Part shown: positions 1-10,500 of the stretch, piece by piece | Layout: every line of letters starts with the position of its first letter | Position numbering within the stretch: the stretch's first letter is position 1 | Source: an uncultured Clostridia bacterium | GTDB taxonomy: Bacteria > Bacillota > Clostridia > TANB77 > CAG-508 | Assembly: GCA_944388805.1 (NCBI GenBank) | Contig: CALXKE010000018.1 | Coordinates: forward strand, 1-36,215 | Direction of reading: 5' to 3' | Length of the DNA: 36,215 nucleotides | Notes under the pieces: generated by a model | What the model was told of the DNA's origin: nothing | The model's input: the letters and a program-made list of their open reading frames with translations, nothing else | The model's database searches: none | Position numbers and translations under genes: made by a program

Positions 1-1
1 T

Positions 2-376
2 TATGATGCAAATGATAATAGAACGGTATGGACAGAAGAAAATGGAAACTTTGTAACAGAAGCATTAGAAGGTGTAACTATCCAACCAGGAGAAAGTGAA
101 GAAGTTGAAATCGTATTAAGATGGAGAAATGGAGAAGACAATCTAGGAGAGATAAAAAATACAGCAATCATCAGTGGCGTAACAAACCCAGCAAAATATG
201 TAGATATGATACAACAAGATAACAGTGATGCATCAGAAATGCTAATCACAGTAGAAACTGGTGGATTAGACAGTAGAGACAGAACCATCGTATGTATAAT
301 AGCAGTATTATCAGTAATGCTAGTAATCATCGGAGTTTTATTTGCGAAAACAACCAAGAAGAAAAAAGATGAATAG
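2..376 (+). CDS. C-terminal end of a surface adhesin (partial, paralogue of the giant adhesin)
   Basis: The frame is open from base 2 and ends at TAG 374-376, giving the last 124 residues of a protein whose start lies outside the window. It aligns without large gaps to the C-terminus of the giant adhesin ending at 18127: both have an IQPGE motif, then EIVLRW, a GEDN motif and a TNPA motif, then an ITV-ET/ATG strand. A single hydrophobic segment (about residues 96-115) and a KKKKDE tail follow. I infer a cell-surface protein held by a C-terminal membrane helix, because no LPXTG motif precedes the helix. Two such paralogues in a row on the same strand suggest a tandem family of surface proteins. 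What the missing upstream part contains cannot be known from this window. Confidence 0.85.
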   Translation, partial: YDANDNRTVWTEENGNFVTEALEGVTIQPGESEEVEIVLRWRNGEDNLGEIKNTAIISGVTNPAKYVDMIQQDNSDASEMLITVETGGLDSRDRTIVCIIAVLSVMLVIIGVLFAKTTKKKKDE

Positions 377-416
377 TGGTATAAAACAAAAAAGTAAATA
401 GTGGTATAATAAAAAA

Positions 417-459
417 CGAAAATGGAATGCAAATGTTGATACATAGCATTCCATTTTCG
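417..459. terminator. Bidirectional intrinsic terminator between convergent genes
   Basis: A perfect 14-bp stem (417-430 with 446-459) encloses a 15-base loop. On the minus strand the stem is followed by a clean run of six T (complement of 411-416), so it is strongest as the terminator of hicB. On the plus strand the tail is only CTTTCAT, so it may also serve the surface-protein gene, more weakly. Confidence 0.8.
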
Positions 460-526
460 CTTTCATAATAAAATAAGAAAACGTGAATTTACTCTAAAAT
501 CATTAAGCGATTTATTCTATATATTC

Positions 527-979
527 CTATTGTTCTTTATATATTTTTTTTAATAATGCTTCTTCTAAAGTTTTTGAAAAATTTATTTTTAATTTTTCAG
601 CTTTAGTATTTATCCATTTAGGAATATTGACAGTCTTTTTAACTAGTTCTTTTCCCCATTTTTGAGCATATGAATTTATATCTACTGCTATATATGTTTT
701 GAATTTAGAAATATAATCCCAATTTTCTATATCTAGTCTTTTTTCCAATTCTTCAAATGACACATCTTCAATTTTACTTGATTGTGGTATTTTGTTACCT
801 TCTTCCATTTCATCTAATACTAATCCAGCGATTAAATCTTCTGCCATTGACATTGCTTCTTCTAATGTACTGCCACAAGTAGAAGCACTAGTATTTAATG
901 CTTTCTCTAAATCTGGAACAAAAACAGAATAGCCACCTTCTTTTTCCTCATAAAATAATACTGGATAAATAACCTTCAT
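527..979 (-). CDS. hicB: HicB-family antitoxin
   Basis: This 150-residue protein has the HicB layout. The N-terminal degraded RNase-H-like domain begins MKVIYPVLFYEEKEGGY and contains the FVPDL motif and the TCGSTLEEA helix (residues about 1-60). A C-terminal region (about 95-150) has the length and charge of the HicB DNA-binding part, ending in KTLEEALLKK. HicB proteins neutralise the HicA mRNA interferase and repress their own operon. A strong ribosome binding site (GGAGGT) precedes the ATG at 979. The gene lies directly downstream of a hicA remnant on the same strand and ends before a terminator hairpin. The antitoxin frame is intact although its toxin is broken, so it may now act only as a repressor or counter toxins made elsewhere. 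Identification is confident; activity is inferred. Confidence 0.88.
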   Translation of the reverse strand: MKVIYPVLFYEEKEGGYSVFVPDLEKALNTSASTCGSTLEEAMSMAEDLIAGLVLDEMEEGNKIPQSSKIEDVSFEELEKRLDIENWDYISKFKTYIAVDINSYAQKWGKELVKKTVNIPKWINTKAEKLKINFSKTLEEALLKKIYKEQ

Positions 980-1012
980 GATTATACCTCCTATAAATTT
1001 ACAAGCAAGGGT

Positions 1013-1196
1013 TTATTTCAACCCAGCTTGTTTTAAAATATTGTTAAGAGTTCCTTTCGGTATATCTCCTTTGTGGTTTGGTACTGGTATACTTCCGTTT
1101 TCTATCATTGTGTCTATATATGTAATGTGAGTCATTTGTACGAGAATGATACCAACCGTTGGAGATTAACAATTTTTCTAGTTCTCGAAACGTCAT
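1013..1196 (-). pseudogene. hicA: HicA-family mRNA interferase toxin, frameshifted
   Basis: Reading leftward from ATG 1196-1194, the first frame gives MTFRELEKLLISNGWYHSR followed by an SHYIYRH segment. This is the HicA double-stranded-RNA-binding-like fold with its active-site His. The match then stops making sense and continues in the next frame as GSIPVPNHKGDIPKGTLNNI and QAGLK, ending in TAA (complement of 1013-1015). The two parts together are the usual HicA length of about 60 residues, and the locus is 61 codons plus one base, so one extra base around 1085-1100 explains the break. AGGAGG lies upstream of the ATG, and hicB begins about 30 bases downstream in the usual hicA-hicB order. 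A sequencing error of one base would give the same picture. Confidence 0.8.
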
Positions 1197-1218
1197 GACT
1201 AATCCTCCTAACAATTAT

Positions 1219-1248
1219 ATTATACTACGTATTGCACGTATAAGTCAA
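1219..1248 (-). promoter_or_regulatory. hicAB promoter with an operator-like inverted repeat
   Basis: Read on the minus strand there is TTGACT (1248-1243), an 18-base spacer and TATAAT (1224-1219), followed by AGGAGG and the hicA ATG. Inside the spacer is TACGT-N5-ACGTA (1226-1240), a perfect 5-bp inverted repeat. Autoregulation by HicB is known in this family. Assigning this repeat as its operator is inference. Confidence 0.7.
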
Positions 1249-1328
1249 TAATTATTATAAACATTTTACAAATATTTATACATTTTTTAGTTACATTGTA
1301 TCATATATGATTAAGGAAAATAACAAAT

Positions 1329-2403
1329 ATAGGAACACATCCAACAAAGTTAAAAAATAGTTACCATATTTTAAGATTCAACTTTTCTGGAATAGATACA
1401 GAAAATGAAGAAACGACAATGAAAGGGGTTAAAAGCAAAGTAATTACATCTATAAAAGTATTTATAGAAAAATATGGATTAGACTTTTGTATAAATGAAG
1501 AAGAAGCAACAGAAAACATTTTAGACAATTTAATTAAAGCATTTTATTTACAAAAAAATAATGGGAAAATATATGTCATAATAGATGAATATGATTGTTT
1601 TGCAAATGAATTATTAGAATTTAATACAAATCAATTTAAGGATTTAATATCCAAAAATCGAAAAGTAAGAAAATGGTATGAAATATTAAAAGAAGGAACA
1701 GAAAGTGTAGTAGATAGAATCTTTATAACAGGAGTGGCACCAATAACTTTAAATAGTTTAACATCAGGATTTTATATATGTCCAGACAAAACGATGGATA
1801 GGAATTTTAATGAAATGTTAGGATTTACTGAAGAAGAATTAATACAATTGATGCAAGACCAAAATATTTCTAAAGAAAAAAGAGAAGAAATCTTGCAAAT
1901 TATGAAAGAGAAGTATGATGGATACAAATTCTCATTAAAAGCAAGTGAAAATATGTATAATTCAAATATGTGCTTATACTTTCTAAAAGAATATATAACT
2001 TACCAAGAAATACCAGAAAGATTAGTAGATATGAATATAGCAAGTGATTATAGCAAAATCGGAAAGATGCTAGATTTATGCAAAGGAGAGAATAGAGCAG
2101 AAATCATTGAAAAGACAGTATCAGGAGAAGGAATATTAATAGAAATCGTAGAAAAGTTTAATCCAGCAATGAAATTTGCAGAACGAGAACTTGTATCTAT
2201 GCTATATTACTTAGGATATTTAACCATATCAGAAGAGAAGTTAGGAAGAGCAGAATTAAAAATACCAAATAAAGTGATGGAAGAAATATATTCAGAATAC
2301 TTTATGAAAATTTTAGATGAAGAAGCACAAATGGAAATTAAAGAAGATGAATAAATATACGATTGTGGTAGTAAATGATAAAGTATATGTAGAAAAAGTT
2401 TAA
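1329..2403 (+). pseudogene. Remnant of an AAA-ATPase-like / PD-(D/E)XK nuclease family gene
   Basis: An open frame of 311 codons starts at ATG 1419. The recognisable homology already runs in frame from about 1329 (IGTHPTKL, then YHILRFNFSGID), with only a TGA at 1308-1310 ahead of it. The family (AAA-ATPase-like domain followed by a DUF1703-type nuclease) should begin with about 60 more residues carrying an RRFGKS Walker A, which is absent. The Walker B-like VIIDEYDCFANE is present. The frame stops at 2354, but the typical C-terminal tail (KYTIVVVNDKVYVEKV) follows at once in another reading frame to TAA 2401-2403, so the nuclease domain of roughly 150-200 residues is deleted at that junction. 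Both losses point to a dead gene. A short product from ATG 1419 remains possible. Confidence 0.75.
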
Positions 2404-2406
2404 TAT

Positions 2407-2481
2407 AAAAACTGAAATAGACAACTATTTTTATCTCATGATTAGTGAGAAAAAATGGAAAAGTTCTATTTCAGTTTTTTT
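2407..2481 (+). terminator. Long-stem terminator behind the ATPase remnant
   Basis: AAAACTGAAATAG (2407-2420 region) pairs with CTATTTCAGTTTT (2466-2478) and ends in a T run to 2481. The loop of about 45 bases contains its own small hairpin (CTCAT/GTGAG type, near 2434-2450). Confidence 0.65.
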
Positions 2482-2592
2482 GTTAAGAAGAAAACCACAA
2501 TTTTGTTCTCTTATGACGAAAAATTAAAGTGTAGTAATAGCAAAGGTTCCCTCCTAACAACAATTTAGTAAAAATAAAATTTTCATATATTT

Positions 2593-2634
2593 AAAAGATG
2601 AATTGTAAAAAATAAATACAATTTCATCTTTTTT
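2593..2634 (+). terminator. Second intrinsic terminator
   Basis: AAAAGATGAATTGTA pairs with TACAATTTCATCTTTT with one bulged base, followed by further T residues. No gene lies between this hairpin and the previous terminator, so it may belong to a gene that has been lost. The rest of 2404-2695 shows no coding potential. Confidence 0.55.
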
Positions 2635-2695
2635 GATATTTTAATAATATAAAATTTGTTTTTTTTATATTTTTAATGAATTTTAAAGAAATAAA

Positions 2696-2747
2696 TGTTA
2701 TAATGCTTATAGAACATTAAATTGTGCAGACACCGTCTGCACAATTT
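2696..2747 (+). promoter_or_regulatory. Extended -10 promoter and 5' stem-loop upstream of the YhcG-like gene
   Basis: TG-T-TATAAT (2696-2704) is an extended -10 element without a good -35 box. Transcription from it would begin near 2711, so the perfect 13-bp inverted repeat 2719-2731/2735-2747 (loop ACC) would form a very stable hairpin at the 5' end of the message. It could protect the mRNA or bind a regulator; both are inference. Confidence 0.55.
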
Positions 2748-2810
2748 GGAACATATAAACAGTTGAACGTATAAAAAATACAAAAAATCAAAAACGAAAA
2801 GAGTGATTAT

Positions 2811-3836
2811 ATGGAAGAAAATAAAATGTTAGAAAAAGATTTTAAACAAATTGTAGAAAACATAAAAAGTGAAATTTATAAAACACAAACATTAATAATG
2901 AGCGACGCGAATAAAAGGCTAATAGATTTATATTATTATGTGGGAAAATTAGTATATGAAAAATCTTCTTGGGGTAATAAATTTATAGAAAATTTAAGTA
3001 TTGCAATGAAAGTTGAATTTCCAAACATAAAGGGTTTTTCAGTAAGAAATATAAAAAATATGAAAAAGTTTTATAAGGAATTAAGCACAGATGAAAAAGT
3101 GCAGATAGCATCTGCACAAATTCCATGGTCGCACAATATGCTTATTTTAGATAAAGTAAAAGATACAGATGAAAGATTATGGTATATGGAAAAGTGTGTG
3201 GAAAATGGCTGGTCTGTTGATGTTTTGGCAGTTCAAATTGATACAAAATTGTATGAAAGACAAGGAAAGCAAATTAAAGATAATAACTTCAAAGAGAAAT
3301 TGATTCCTCCGTTAAGTGATTTAGCAAATAATATGCAAAAAGACCCATATATATTTAATTTACCATTATTAAAAGAAAAATATATGGAAACGGAACTTGA
3401 AGACGCTTTAGTTGAAAGAATTAAAGATACTTTGATTGAACTAGGAAAAGGATTTAGTTTTGTAGGAAATCAATATAAAATAACAGTAGATAATACAGAC
3501 TATTTTATAGATATGTTATTTTATCATTTAAAATTAAGATGTTATGTAGTAATTGAATTGAAAATAGGAGAATTTAAACCAGAGTATACAGGAAAAATGA
3601 ACTTTTATATAAATGCTGTAAATAATATATTAAAAACAGATAAAGATAATGACACAATAGGATTAATACTATGCAAAGGAAAGAATAGATTAACAGTTGA
3701 ATATTCATTAAATAGTGTCGAAAATCCAATAGGTGTATCTTCTTTTGAAATATTACCAAAAGAAATAATAGAAGCATTGCCAACAGAGGAAGATTTGAAT
3801 TTACACATTGATATAAATGAAGAAGATAGCGAATGA
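2811..3836 (+). CDS. YhcG/DUF1016-family PD-(D/E)XK nuclease-like protein
   Basis: The 341-residue product has the two-part layout of the YhcG family. The N-terminal helical DUF1016 domain (about 15-150) contains the IDLYYYVGKLVYEKS, FSVRNIKNMKKFY and QIPWSHN motifs. The C-terminal PDDEXK domain (about 170-325) has YFIDMLFYH near residue 231, VIELKIGEF near 248, and a following helix with GKMNFYINAVN. The Asp and Glu-x-Lys of the nuclease core are both present. The family is linked to mobile DNA and defence loci; its exact role is not established. It lies alone between decayed genes and looks intact. The start has only a weak ribosome binding site (AAGAGTG). There is a second palindrome (GTGCAGAT/ATCTGCAC, 3099-3117) inside the gene. 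Confidence 0.85.
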   Translation: MEENKMLEKDFKQIVENIKSEIYKTQTLIMSDANKRLIDLYYYVGKLVYEKSSWGNKFIENLSIAMKVEFPNIKGFSVRNIKNMKKFYKELSTDEKVQIASAQIPWSHNMLILDKVKDTDERLWYMEKCVENGWSVDVLAVQIDTKLYERQGKQIKDNNFKEKLIPPLSDLANNMQKDPYIFNLPLLKEKYMETELEDALVERIKDTLIELGKGFSFVGNQYKITVDNTDYFIDMLFYHLKLRCYVVIELKIGEFKPEYTGKMNFYINAVNNILKTDKDNDTIGLILCKGKNRLTVEYSLNSVENPIGVSSFEILPKEIIEALPTEEDLNLHIDINEEDSE

Positions 3837-3841
3837 TATGA

Positions 3842-3892
3842 AATTCTAATTATGTATGGAATTTTCTCGACAATGTTGAGAAAATTAGAATT
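3842..3892 (+). terminator. Hairpin after the YhcG-like gene
   Basis: ATTTTCTC (3861-3868) pairs with GAGAAAAT (3878-3885). The stem is extended below a one-sided bulge by AATTCTA (3842-3848) and TAGAATT (3886-3892). It lacks a T run, so it is a weak terminator or an mRNA 3'-end stabiliser. Confidence 0.4.
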
Positions 3893-3956
3893 AAAAATAG
3901 CTTTGAATTTAGAAATAAGTTCAAGGCTTATTTTATGGAAATTTTTTAGCTACATC

Positions 3957-4080
3957 TGAAGTAACTGTTTGGGAAGGAAATTATACAGATGAGGAAATTG
4001 AAGTTTTTAAGCAAGTAGTCAAAAATAGTTGTGATTTATTTTATAAATATGCAAAAGAAGGAAGTATTAAGATTGCCTAG
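3957..4080 (+). pseudogene. 3' fragment of the small gene found intact at 18311-18583
   Basis: The last 41 codons (SEVTVWEGNYTDEEIE to GSIKIA, stop TAG 4078-4080) match bases 18460-18583 over 124 bases with four differences and no gaps. No start codon or 5' half is present. The DUF4160 gene that follows the intact copy is missing here: the 307 bases between the two matching blocks on the right are replaced by 18 bases. Confidence 0.85.
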
Positions 4081-4098
4081 TATATAAAAACATATTGC

Positions 4099-4210
4099 AC
4101 TTAAGCATTAAATAGAACAAAGGACTTTTACTAAAAATAGTAAAGGTCTTTTTATTGTGTAAATAGAAACAGCCATTGTGTCTGGTTCATTGAATCTGAT
4201 TCCTATACGA
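4099..4210 (+). repeat. Left copy of a direct repeat flanking the adhesin locus
   Basis: These 112 bases align without gaps to 18891-19002. Together with the 3957-4080/18460-18583 match they show that the same small-gene/terminator segment borders the giant adhesin on both sides. The left copy has a 289-base net deletion. Confidence 0.8.
4123..4153 (+). terminator. Intrinsic terminator, left copy of a duplicated terminator
   Basis: GACTTTTACT (4123-4132) pairs with AGTAAAGGTC (4139-4148) including one G-U pair, followed by five T. It is the counterpart of 18915-18945. The two copies differ at bases that keep pairing through G-U wobble. Confidence 0.8.
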
Positions 4211-4426
4211 TATTTCTTTTTGCATGTCTAGAATAATTTTTTATGAAATATGAAATTTTTATTTATTTCGTAACTTAAAGTGAAAATAGAAAATTCGCTT
4301 ATGTAGATTTCCGTAGAAAAAAGCCAGATAATTAAAAAAGATGTAAAAGAAATGTAAAATAAAAATAATATAGTCAGTGCAACAAGGAACATGGGGTTTC
4401 CGTAATGAAACAAAAACAGTTAAAAT
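4211..4426. other. Non-coding stretch upstream of the adhesin
   Basis: I see no gene with codon use like the neighbours, no RNA gene and no riboswitch core. It is A+T-rich DNA leading into the adhesin promoter. Confidence 0.5.
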
Positions 4427-4456
4427 TTGACAGGAATCTACATATTTACTTACAGT
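4427..4456 (+). promoter_or_regulatory. Candidate promoter of the giant adhesin
   Basis: A perfect -35 box TTGACA (4427-4432), an 18-base spacer and a poor -10 TACAGT (4451-4456) lie 57 bases ahead of the ATG. The weak -10 would fit a regulated promoter. Confidence 0.5.
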
Positions 4457-4509
4457 CTCTAAGGATATAAAATAAATATATATAAATATATAGCAAAGGA
4501 GAGACTGTA
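4451..4509 (+). promoter_or_regulatory. Inverted repeat spanning the -10 box and the adhesin ribosome binding site
   Basis: TACAGTCTCT (4451-4460) and AGAGACTGTA (4500-4509) are a perfect 10-bp inverted repeat separated by 39 A+T-rich bases. The right arm overlaps the AGGAG ribosome binding site (4497-4501), which sits an unusually long 11 bases from the ATG at 4513. If transcription starts upstream of 4451 the hairpin would hide the ribosome binding site. If it starts at the promoter above, the left arm would be a DNA operator half-site instead. Confidence 0.45.
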
Positions 4510-4512
4510 GTA

Positions 4513-7500
4513 ATGGGGAAAAAAGAGTTCAAAGTGCAAAATGAAAAAAGCAAGATGAGAAAAAATCAACAAGAAAACAAACAACAAGAAAACATGCAAC
4601 AAGGAAAAAGAACTTGGCTAAGTATGTCAAAAGCGAAAGACTATGTAGCAAACAACAAAAGGCAAGTTATTTTTATGGGCATTGCAATGATACTAGTTAT
4701 CATAGTGGCAGTAGTAGGAGCAATGCAAAGCATCAATACCAAAACAGGAATTAGTCCAGAACTAGCAAAAGCAATGACATATGACGTAGTAGAAGATGGA
4801 GATGAAGCAGTAGAAGGAACAGAAAATGTGAAGTTCGATGCTTTCTTTTTGCGTGATATCAATCAAGATGGATATGCAGAAAGTATCAGAGGGACAAGTA
4901 AGGAAATAGGAAAAGAAGATACCTTGTATATGGAACTAAATGTGATAACAGCAGGGTATTTGAAAGATGCCAAAATAACAATAAATGGAGAAAATTTCTA
5001 CTTACAAACATCATTGCCAAAAGATGAAGAACTAAAGGATAACTATGTAGGAAATAATATAAAAGAGATAGAATTTAATGAAATAAGAAATGGAACCCAA
5101 AAGCTACTAACAGGAATTGTAAGAAGTGGAGATTATTCATATACATCAAGAAAAGCAGAGGCAATAGGAAATAATAAAAATAATTATAGCAAAGTAAATA
5201 GTGTAACACTAACAGGAACTTATGTAGGAGAAGATGGAACAGAAACCCCAATAACAAAAACAGTAGAATTTAATATAGATTGGTATGGAACAACAAAAGC
5301 GAGCATATACACAACAAGTCAAAGTGGAAATATAGAAAATGCAATCAATGAAGAAGAAGGAACACTAGAACTAGACTTTACAGTATATACACAAGAAAGA
5401 GATCAAGAATTGATATTAAGCAAAAATCATGTAGAAGGAGAAATACCAGAATTAAATGGATATGCGCCAATCAGTGTAGAATACACAGGAAGTAATGCTG
5501 TGTTTAATTATGATGCAGAAACAAAAACATTTACACTAGAAAGAATAGCAGTAGTAGGAGAAGAAGGAACAGTAACAACGAAATTGTCAACAAGCAATAG
5601 TTATGGAATAAAAGTAACATATCCATTAGAAGCATATCAAACATTAGGAACAGAGGCAGTACAACTAAAAATACCAGTAAAAACATATTATGAAGGATAT
5701 AATAATCCAAGTGAAGAATTTACAAATCCATATAAATCAAATACAGCACAAGCAACCATAACAGTAAACTATGAAAAACCACAAATACCAGTGGGACAAA
5801 TATATGAAACATCTTTTGATGTAACAGTAGGAAAATATGTATATGATCCAACAGGAAGATATATTGTATCAAAAGAAAAACCATTAAGAATATATAATGG
5901 AATCAGTGAAGAAGAAACAGATGATACATATACAGTAACATGGAGAGGATATGTAGGAACAAATGCAGAATTAGATGGAATAATCATGAAAGAAACAAGA
6001 GATGGAGAGGCACAAGTATCAGACCAATTTATAAAAACAGATTCAAGCACAGAAAGTGTAGATGATGTTGTATCAAATGTTGGAATTTATTTTAATGGAG
6101 CAGATACATTACTTGGAGAAGAAGGATGGATTAGAGTATATGATGAAGACACTGGAAATCTATTGGTAACATTTACACAAAGTGATTGGAATAAATATAC
6201 ATCAAGCAATCCATATACATATGAGATACCAGTAAAACATATAAGAGTAGAAACAAGTACAATACAAAAAAATGAAGCATCACTATATGTATATAACATC
6301 AAAGAAATCGATGACGAAAAAATTACAACAAAATATGAGAGAGAAGCGTTTGATGAACTACAATATATCAGCTCAACACTAGTTGGATACGTGGCTGGAG
6401 AATATGTAGAAACAGATACACATCAGGCAAATTATGAAGCACCAATATCAGTGGCCAATATAAGTATTAGTAATAACACCATATCAACACAAGCAACAGA
6501 AAAGAATGAAAAAATAACAATACAAGCAAGTGCAAATACAAGTGCAAATCAAATAGCATGGCAAAATGGAATATTTTTAGTAAAATTTCCAGAAGAAATT
6601 ATAGATGTACAAATCAATAATGTAACAATAAATAATAGTAGTGTAAGATTAGAGAACTATGAATTAATAGAAAATGAAGAAGGATTATTTATAAAAATAG
6701 TAACGAAAAATGATATAGCACAAACATATACTATTACATTAGATGTAGACTTATCACCAGACCCAAGAATCGCAACAACAACAAAGCAAATCGAGTTATA
6801 TGCAAGTAATGAAAATGGAAGTAATTATTGGTATAAAGCAGAAGATACATATGATGTAAATAATAATCTAAATACAGAAGAACAAGTAAACTATAGAACA
6901 ACAAGTATCAGTATGGTGTCACCAAATAGTTTATTAACAAACCAAATAGCAAACAATTATGATGATAAAGGAAGTGAAGTAATATCACCACAAATAGCAG
7001 AGATAAAGCCACAATACGCGGTAGTGGATCAAGAGACACCAGAAGAGCAAACAGCAAGAATAGGAGTACAAATAAGAAATAATTATGCAAGTACAATAAG
7101 TGAGGTACAAATACTAGGAAAGATACCATTTGAAGGAAATACATATGTCATCAGTGGAGGAGATTTAGGTTCAACATTTACAACAAAAATGACAAATGCA
7201 GGACTAGAAGTACCAGAGGAATTACAACAATATGCAACAGTATATTATTCAGAAAATGAAACACCAGATAGAGATTTAAGCAAAGAAGAAAATGGATGGA
7301 AAACAGCAGAAGAAGTAGAAAATTGGGATAATATAAAAACATTCCTAATAGACTTAGGAGATTATGTAATGCCAACAGGTACTGAATTTGTATTTAATTA
7401 TACTGTAAAGATTCCAAATGGATTAGAGTTTAATCAAGTATCATTTAGTCATCATGGAGTATATTTCTGTTTAGATACAGAGCAAGGAAAATACAGAACG

Positions 7501-10500
7501 CAAACAGAGCCAAATAAATTAGGATTTAGAATAGCAGAAAAATATAACTTAGAACTTACCAAATATCAAATAGGAAAAGATAAATTAGTGCCAGGGGCAA
7601 CATATAGCATAACTGAGATTATCACAAATGAAGAAGGAGAAGAAGAAAGAGGAGAAAGTAAAACCGGAGTAACAAATACAGAAGGAAAATTAGAGATAAG
7701 AAATCTATATGTAGGAAAAGAATATGAAATAAAAGAAATAAAGACACCGAATGATTATGAATTAAATTCAGATATTATTAGGTTTATTGGTCATGTAGAT
7801 GAAAAAGGAGTATTAACAATAGAGAAGAAGCAAGGAACAACAAGAGGAGAATTTGGAGTTGTAAAAGAAGAAGGAGAAAATTACCAAGTAACAGTCAATG
7901 TAGAAGATGAAGTAAAAGCAAGTATAAAAGTAATAAAGAAAGAACGAGGAGCAGAAACATTAATACAAGGAGCAAGATTTAAATTAACAGGATACAACTT
8001 AAGTGAAAATGGAAGAAATCTAACCACAAATGCTAATGGAGAAATTACTTTTAATGGATTATCAGTTAATCAAGAATACACTTTGCAAGAAATAAGAGCA
8101 GAAGGGTATTATTTAGCAAACCCAATAAAATTTAAAATTGTAAACAATGATGGAAATTATGCGGTAGAAAAAATAGAAGATGAAACAGCAACAGGAGAAA
8201 TAAAAGAACAAACAACAATAGAAGAAGACGAAATACCAACAATAAGCATAACCATAGAAGATGAAAAGATACCAACTTATGACTTACAAATCATAAAAGT
8301 AAAGAAAACAACAGAAAGTACAGTAAGTGATGATGAACTAATAGCAAAAGCAGAAACAGCCTTAGCAGATACAGAAGTAGAATATCTAGAAGGAGCAAAA
8401 TTCAAACTATATAAAGGAACAGAAGAAATAGGAAGTTATACAACAGGAAGTGACGGAAAAGTAACAATAACAGGGTTATACCAATATGAATCAGATAAAG
8501 ATATAGACCAAATATATACACTAAAAGAAGTACTAGCCCCAGAAGGATATGCAAAAGTAAAAGATATAACATTTAAAGCAGAAGTAATAGATGGAGCATT
8601 AGTATTAAAAGAAATTAGTGAGGGAGAAGAATCAAATTCTACAAGATATACAGTAGAAGGAAATACAATAAGTTTAACAATAGAAGATAGTCCATCATTT
8701 AAATTAATCAAGAAAGATGCAGAAACACAACAAGTATTAGCAGGAGTGAAATTTGCAATATACAATGTAGATGATGGAACGGAACAACCAGCAACAAATA
8801 GCAAAGGAGAGATTATCGGAACAAAAGAGACAATTAATGGAAGAGAATATTACACAGTAACAACAGATGAAAATGGAGAAATAACAGCAGATTTAGCAGA
8901 AGGATTATATAAAGCAGTAGAGGTCCAAGCAGATGAAAAATATGATTTAACAGGACAAACCTATTATTTTGGAATAGGTGCATCAAGAGAAGCACAAACA
9001 ACAATGGGAGCGACACAGGCTACGAGTATGGGAGGAAGTAGTGATGAATTTATATGTTCAGTAGCAGTAACCAGTGATGGAGGTTATATAGCAGGAGGAT
9101 ATTTCTATAGTAGTAGTATCCAAGTCGGAGATTATACATTAACCAATAATAATAGTTATGGTTCTGATGGAATGATAATAAAATATAGCAGAGAAGGAGA
9201 AGTAGAATGGACAACAAGTGTAGGAGGAAGTAATAATGATCAAATTGCATCAGTAAGCGCAACCGATGATGGAGGATATATAGTAGGAGGATATTTCGAT
9301 TCAAATAGTATTCAAGTAGGAAATTGTACATTGATGAATAATAGTAGTTCTACATATGTCTTTGATGGAATGATAATAAAATTTGATGAAGAAGGAAAAG
9401 TCGAATGGGCAAGAAGTGTAGGAGGAAGTAGTTCTGACAAAATCCAATCAGTAGCCTCAACTAGTGATGGAGGCTATATAGCAGGAGGATATTTCTATTC
9501 AAGTAGTATCCAAGTAGGAGAGTATACATTGAAGAGCAAAGGCAATTATGATGGAATAATCATAAAATACGATGCGGAAGGAGTTGTAGAATGGGCAAGA
9601 AGTATAGGAGGAAGTAGTAATGAATTTATATATTCAGTAGCAGAAACAAATGATGGAGGATATATAGCAGGAGGATATTTTAATAGTAATAGTATCCAAG
9701 TAGGAGATTATACATTGAACAGTAATGGTGGTAATGACGGAATGATAATAAAATATGATGCAGAAGGAGAAGTCGAATGGGCAAGAAGTGTAGGAGGAAG
9801 TAAGTCTGATGATATTCAATCAGTAGCAACAACAGAAGATGGAGGCTATATAGCAGGAGGAGATTTTAATAGTAATAGTATCCAAGTAGGAGAGTATACA
9901 TTGACGAATAGTGGATTTGGTGATGGAATGATAATAAAATATGATGCAAATGGAGAAGTCGAATGGGCAAGAAGTGTAGGAGGAAGTAGTGCTGAGAATA
10001 TTTATACAGTAGCAGCAACAGAAGATGGAGGCTATATAATAGGAGGAAATTTCGTGAGTAGTAGTATCCAAGTAGGAGATTATATATTAACGAGTAATGG
10101 CTCATATGATGGAATGATAATAAAATACAGTAGAGAAGGAGAAGTGGAATGGGCAAGAAATGTAGGAGGAAGTAGTTCTGATTATATTCAATCAGTAGCA
10201 ACAACAGAAGATGGAGGTTATATAGCGGGAGGATATTTTGAAGGTAGTAGTATCCAAGTAGGAGATTATATATTGACGAATAATAGTAGTTCTACATATG
10301 ACTCTGATGGAATGATAATAAAATTTGAAAAAGTAGAACTGAATAATCCAGTTGTAACAAGAGCAGAAGGAATAGGAGGAAGTAGTTCTGATTATATTCA
10401 ATCAGTAGCAACAACAGAAGATGGAGGCTATATAGCAGGAGGATATTTTGGAAGTAGTAGTATCCAAGTTGGAGAGTATACGTTAACGAATAGTGGAAGT

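Noticed and set aside
4228..4413. Minus-strand frame of 61 codons upstream of the adhesin
   Set aside because: It has a hydrophobic composition from A+T-rich DNA and no ribosome binding site or recognisable motif.
4154..4426. Possible riboswitch upstream of the adhesin (c-di-GMP type considered)
   Set aside because: The conserved core motifs of the c-di-GMP-I class could not be found, and no other class is recognisable.
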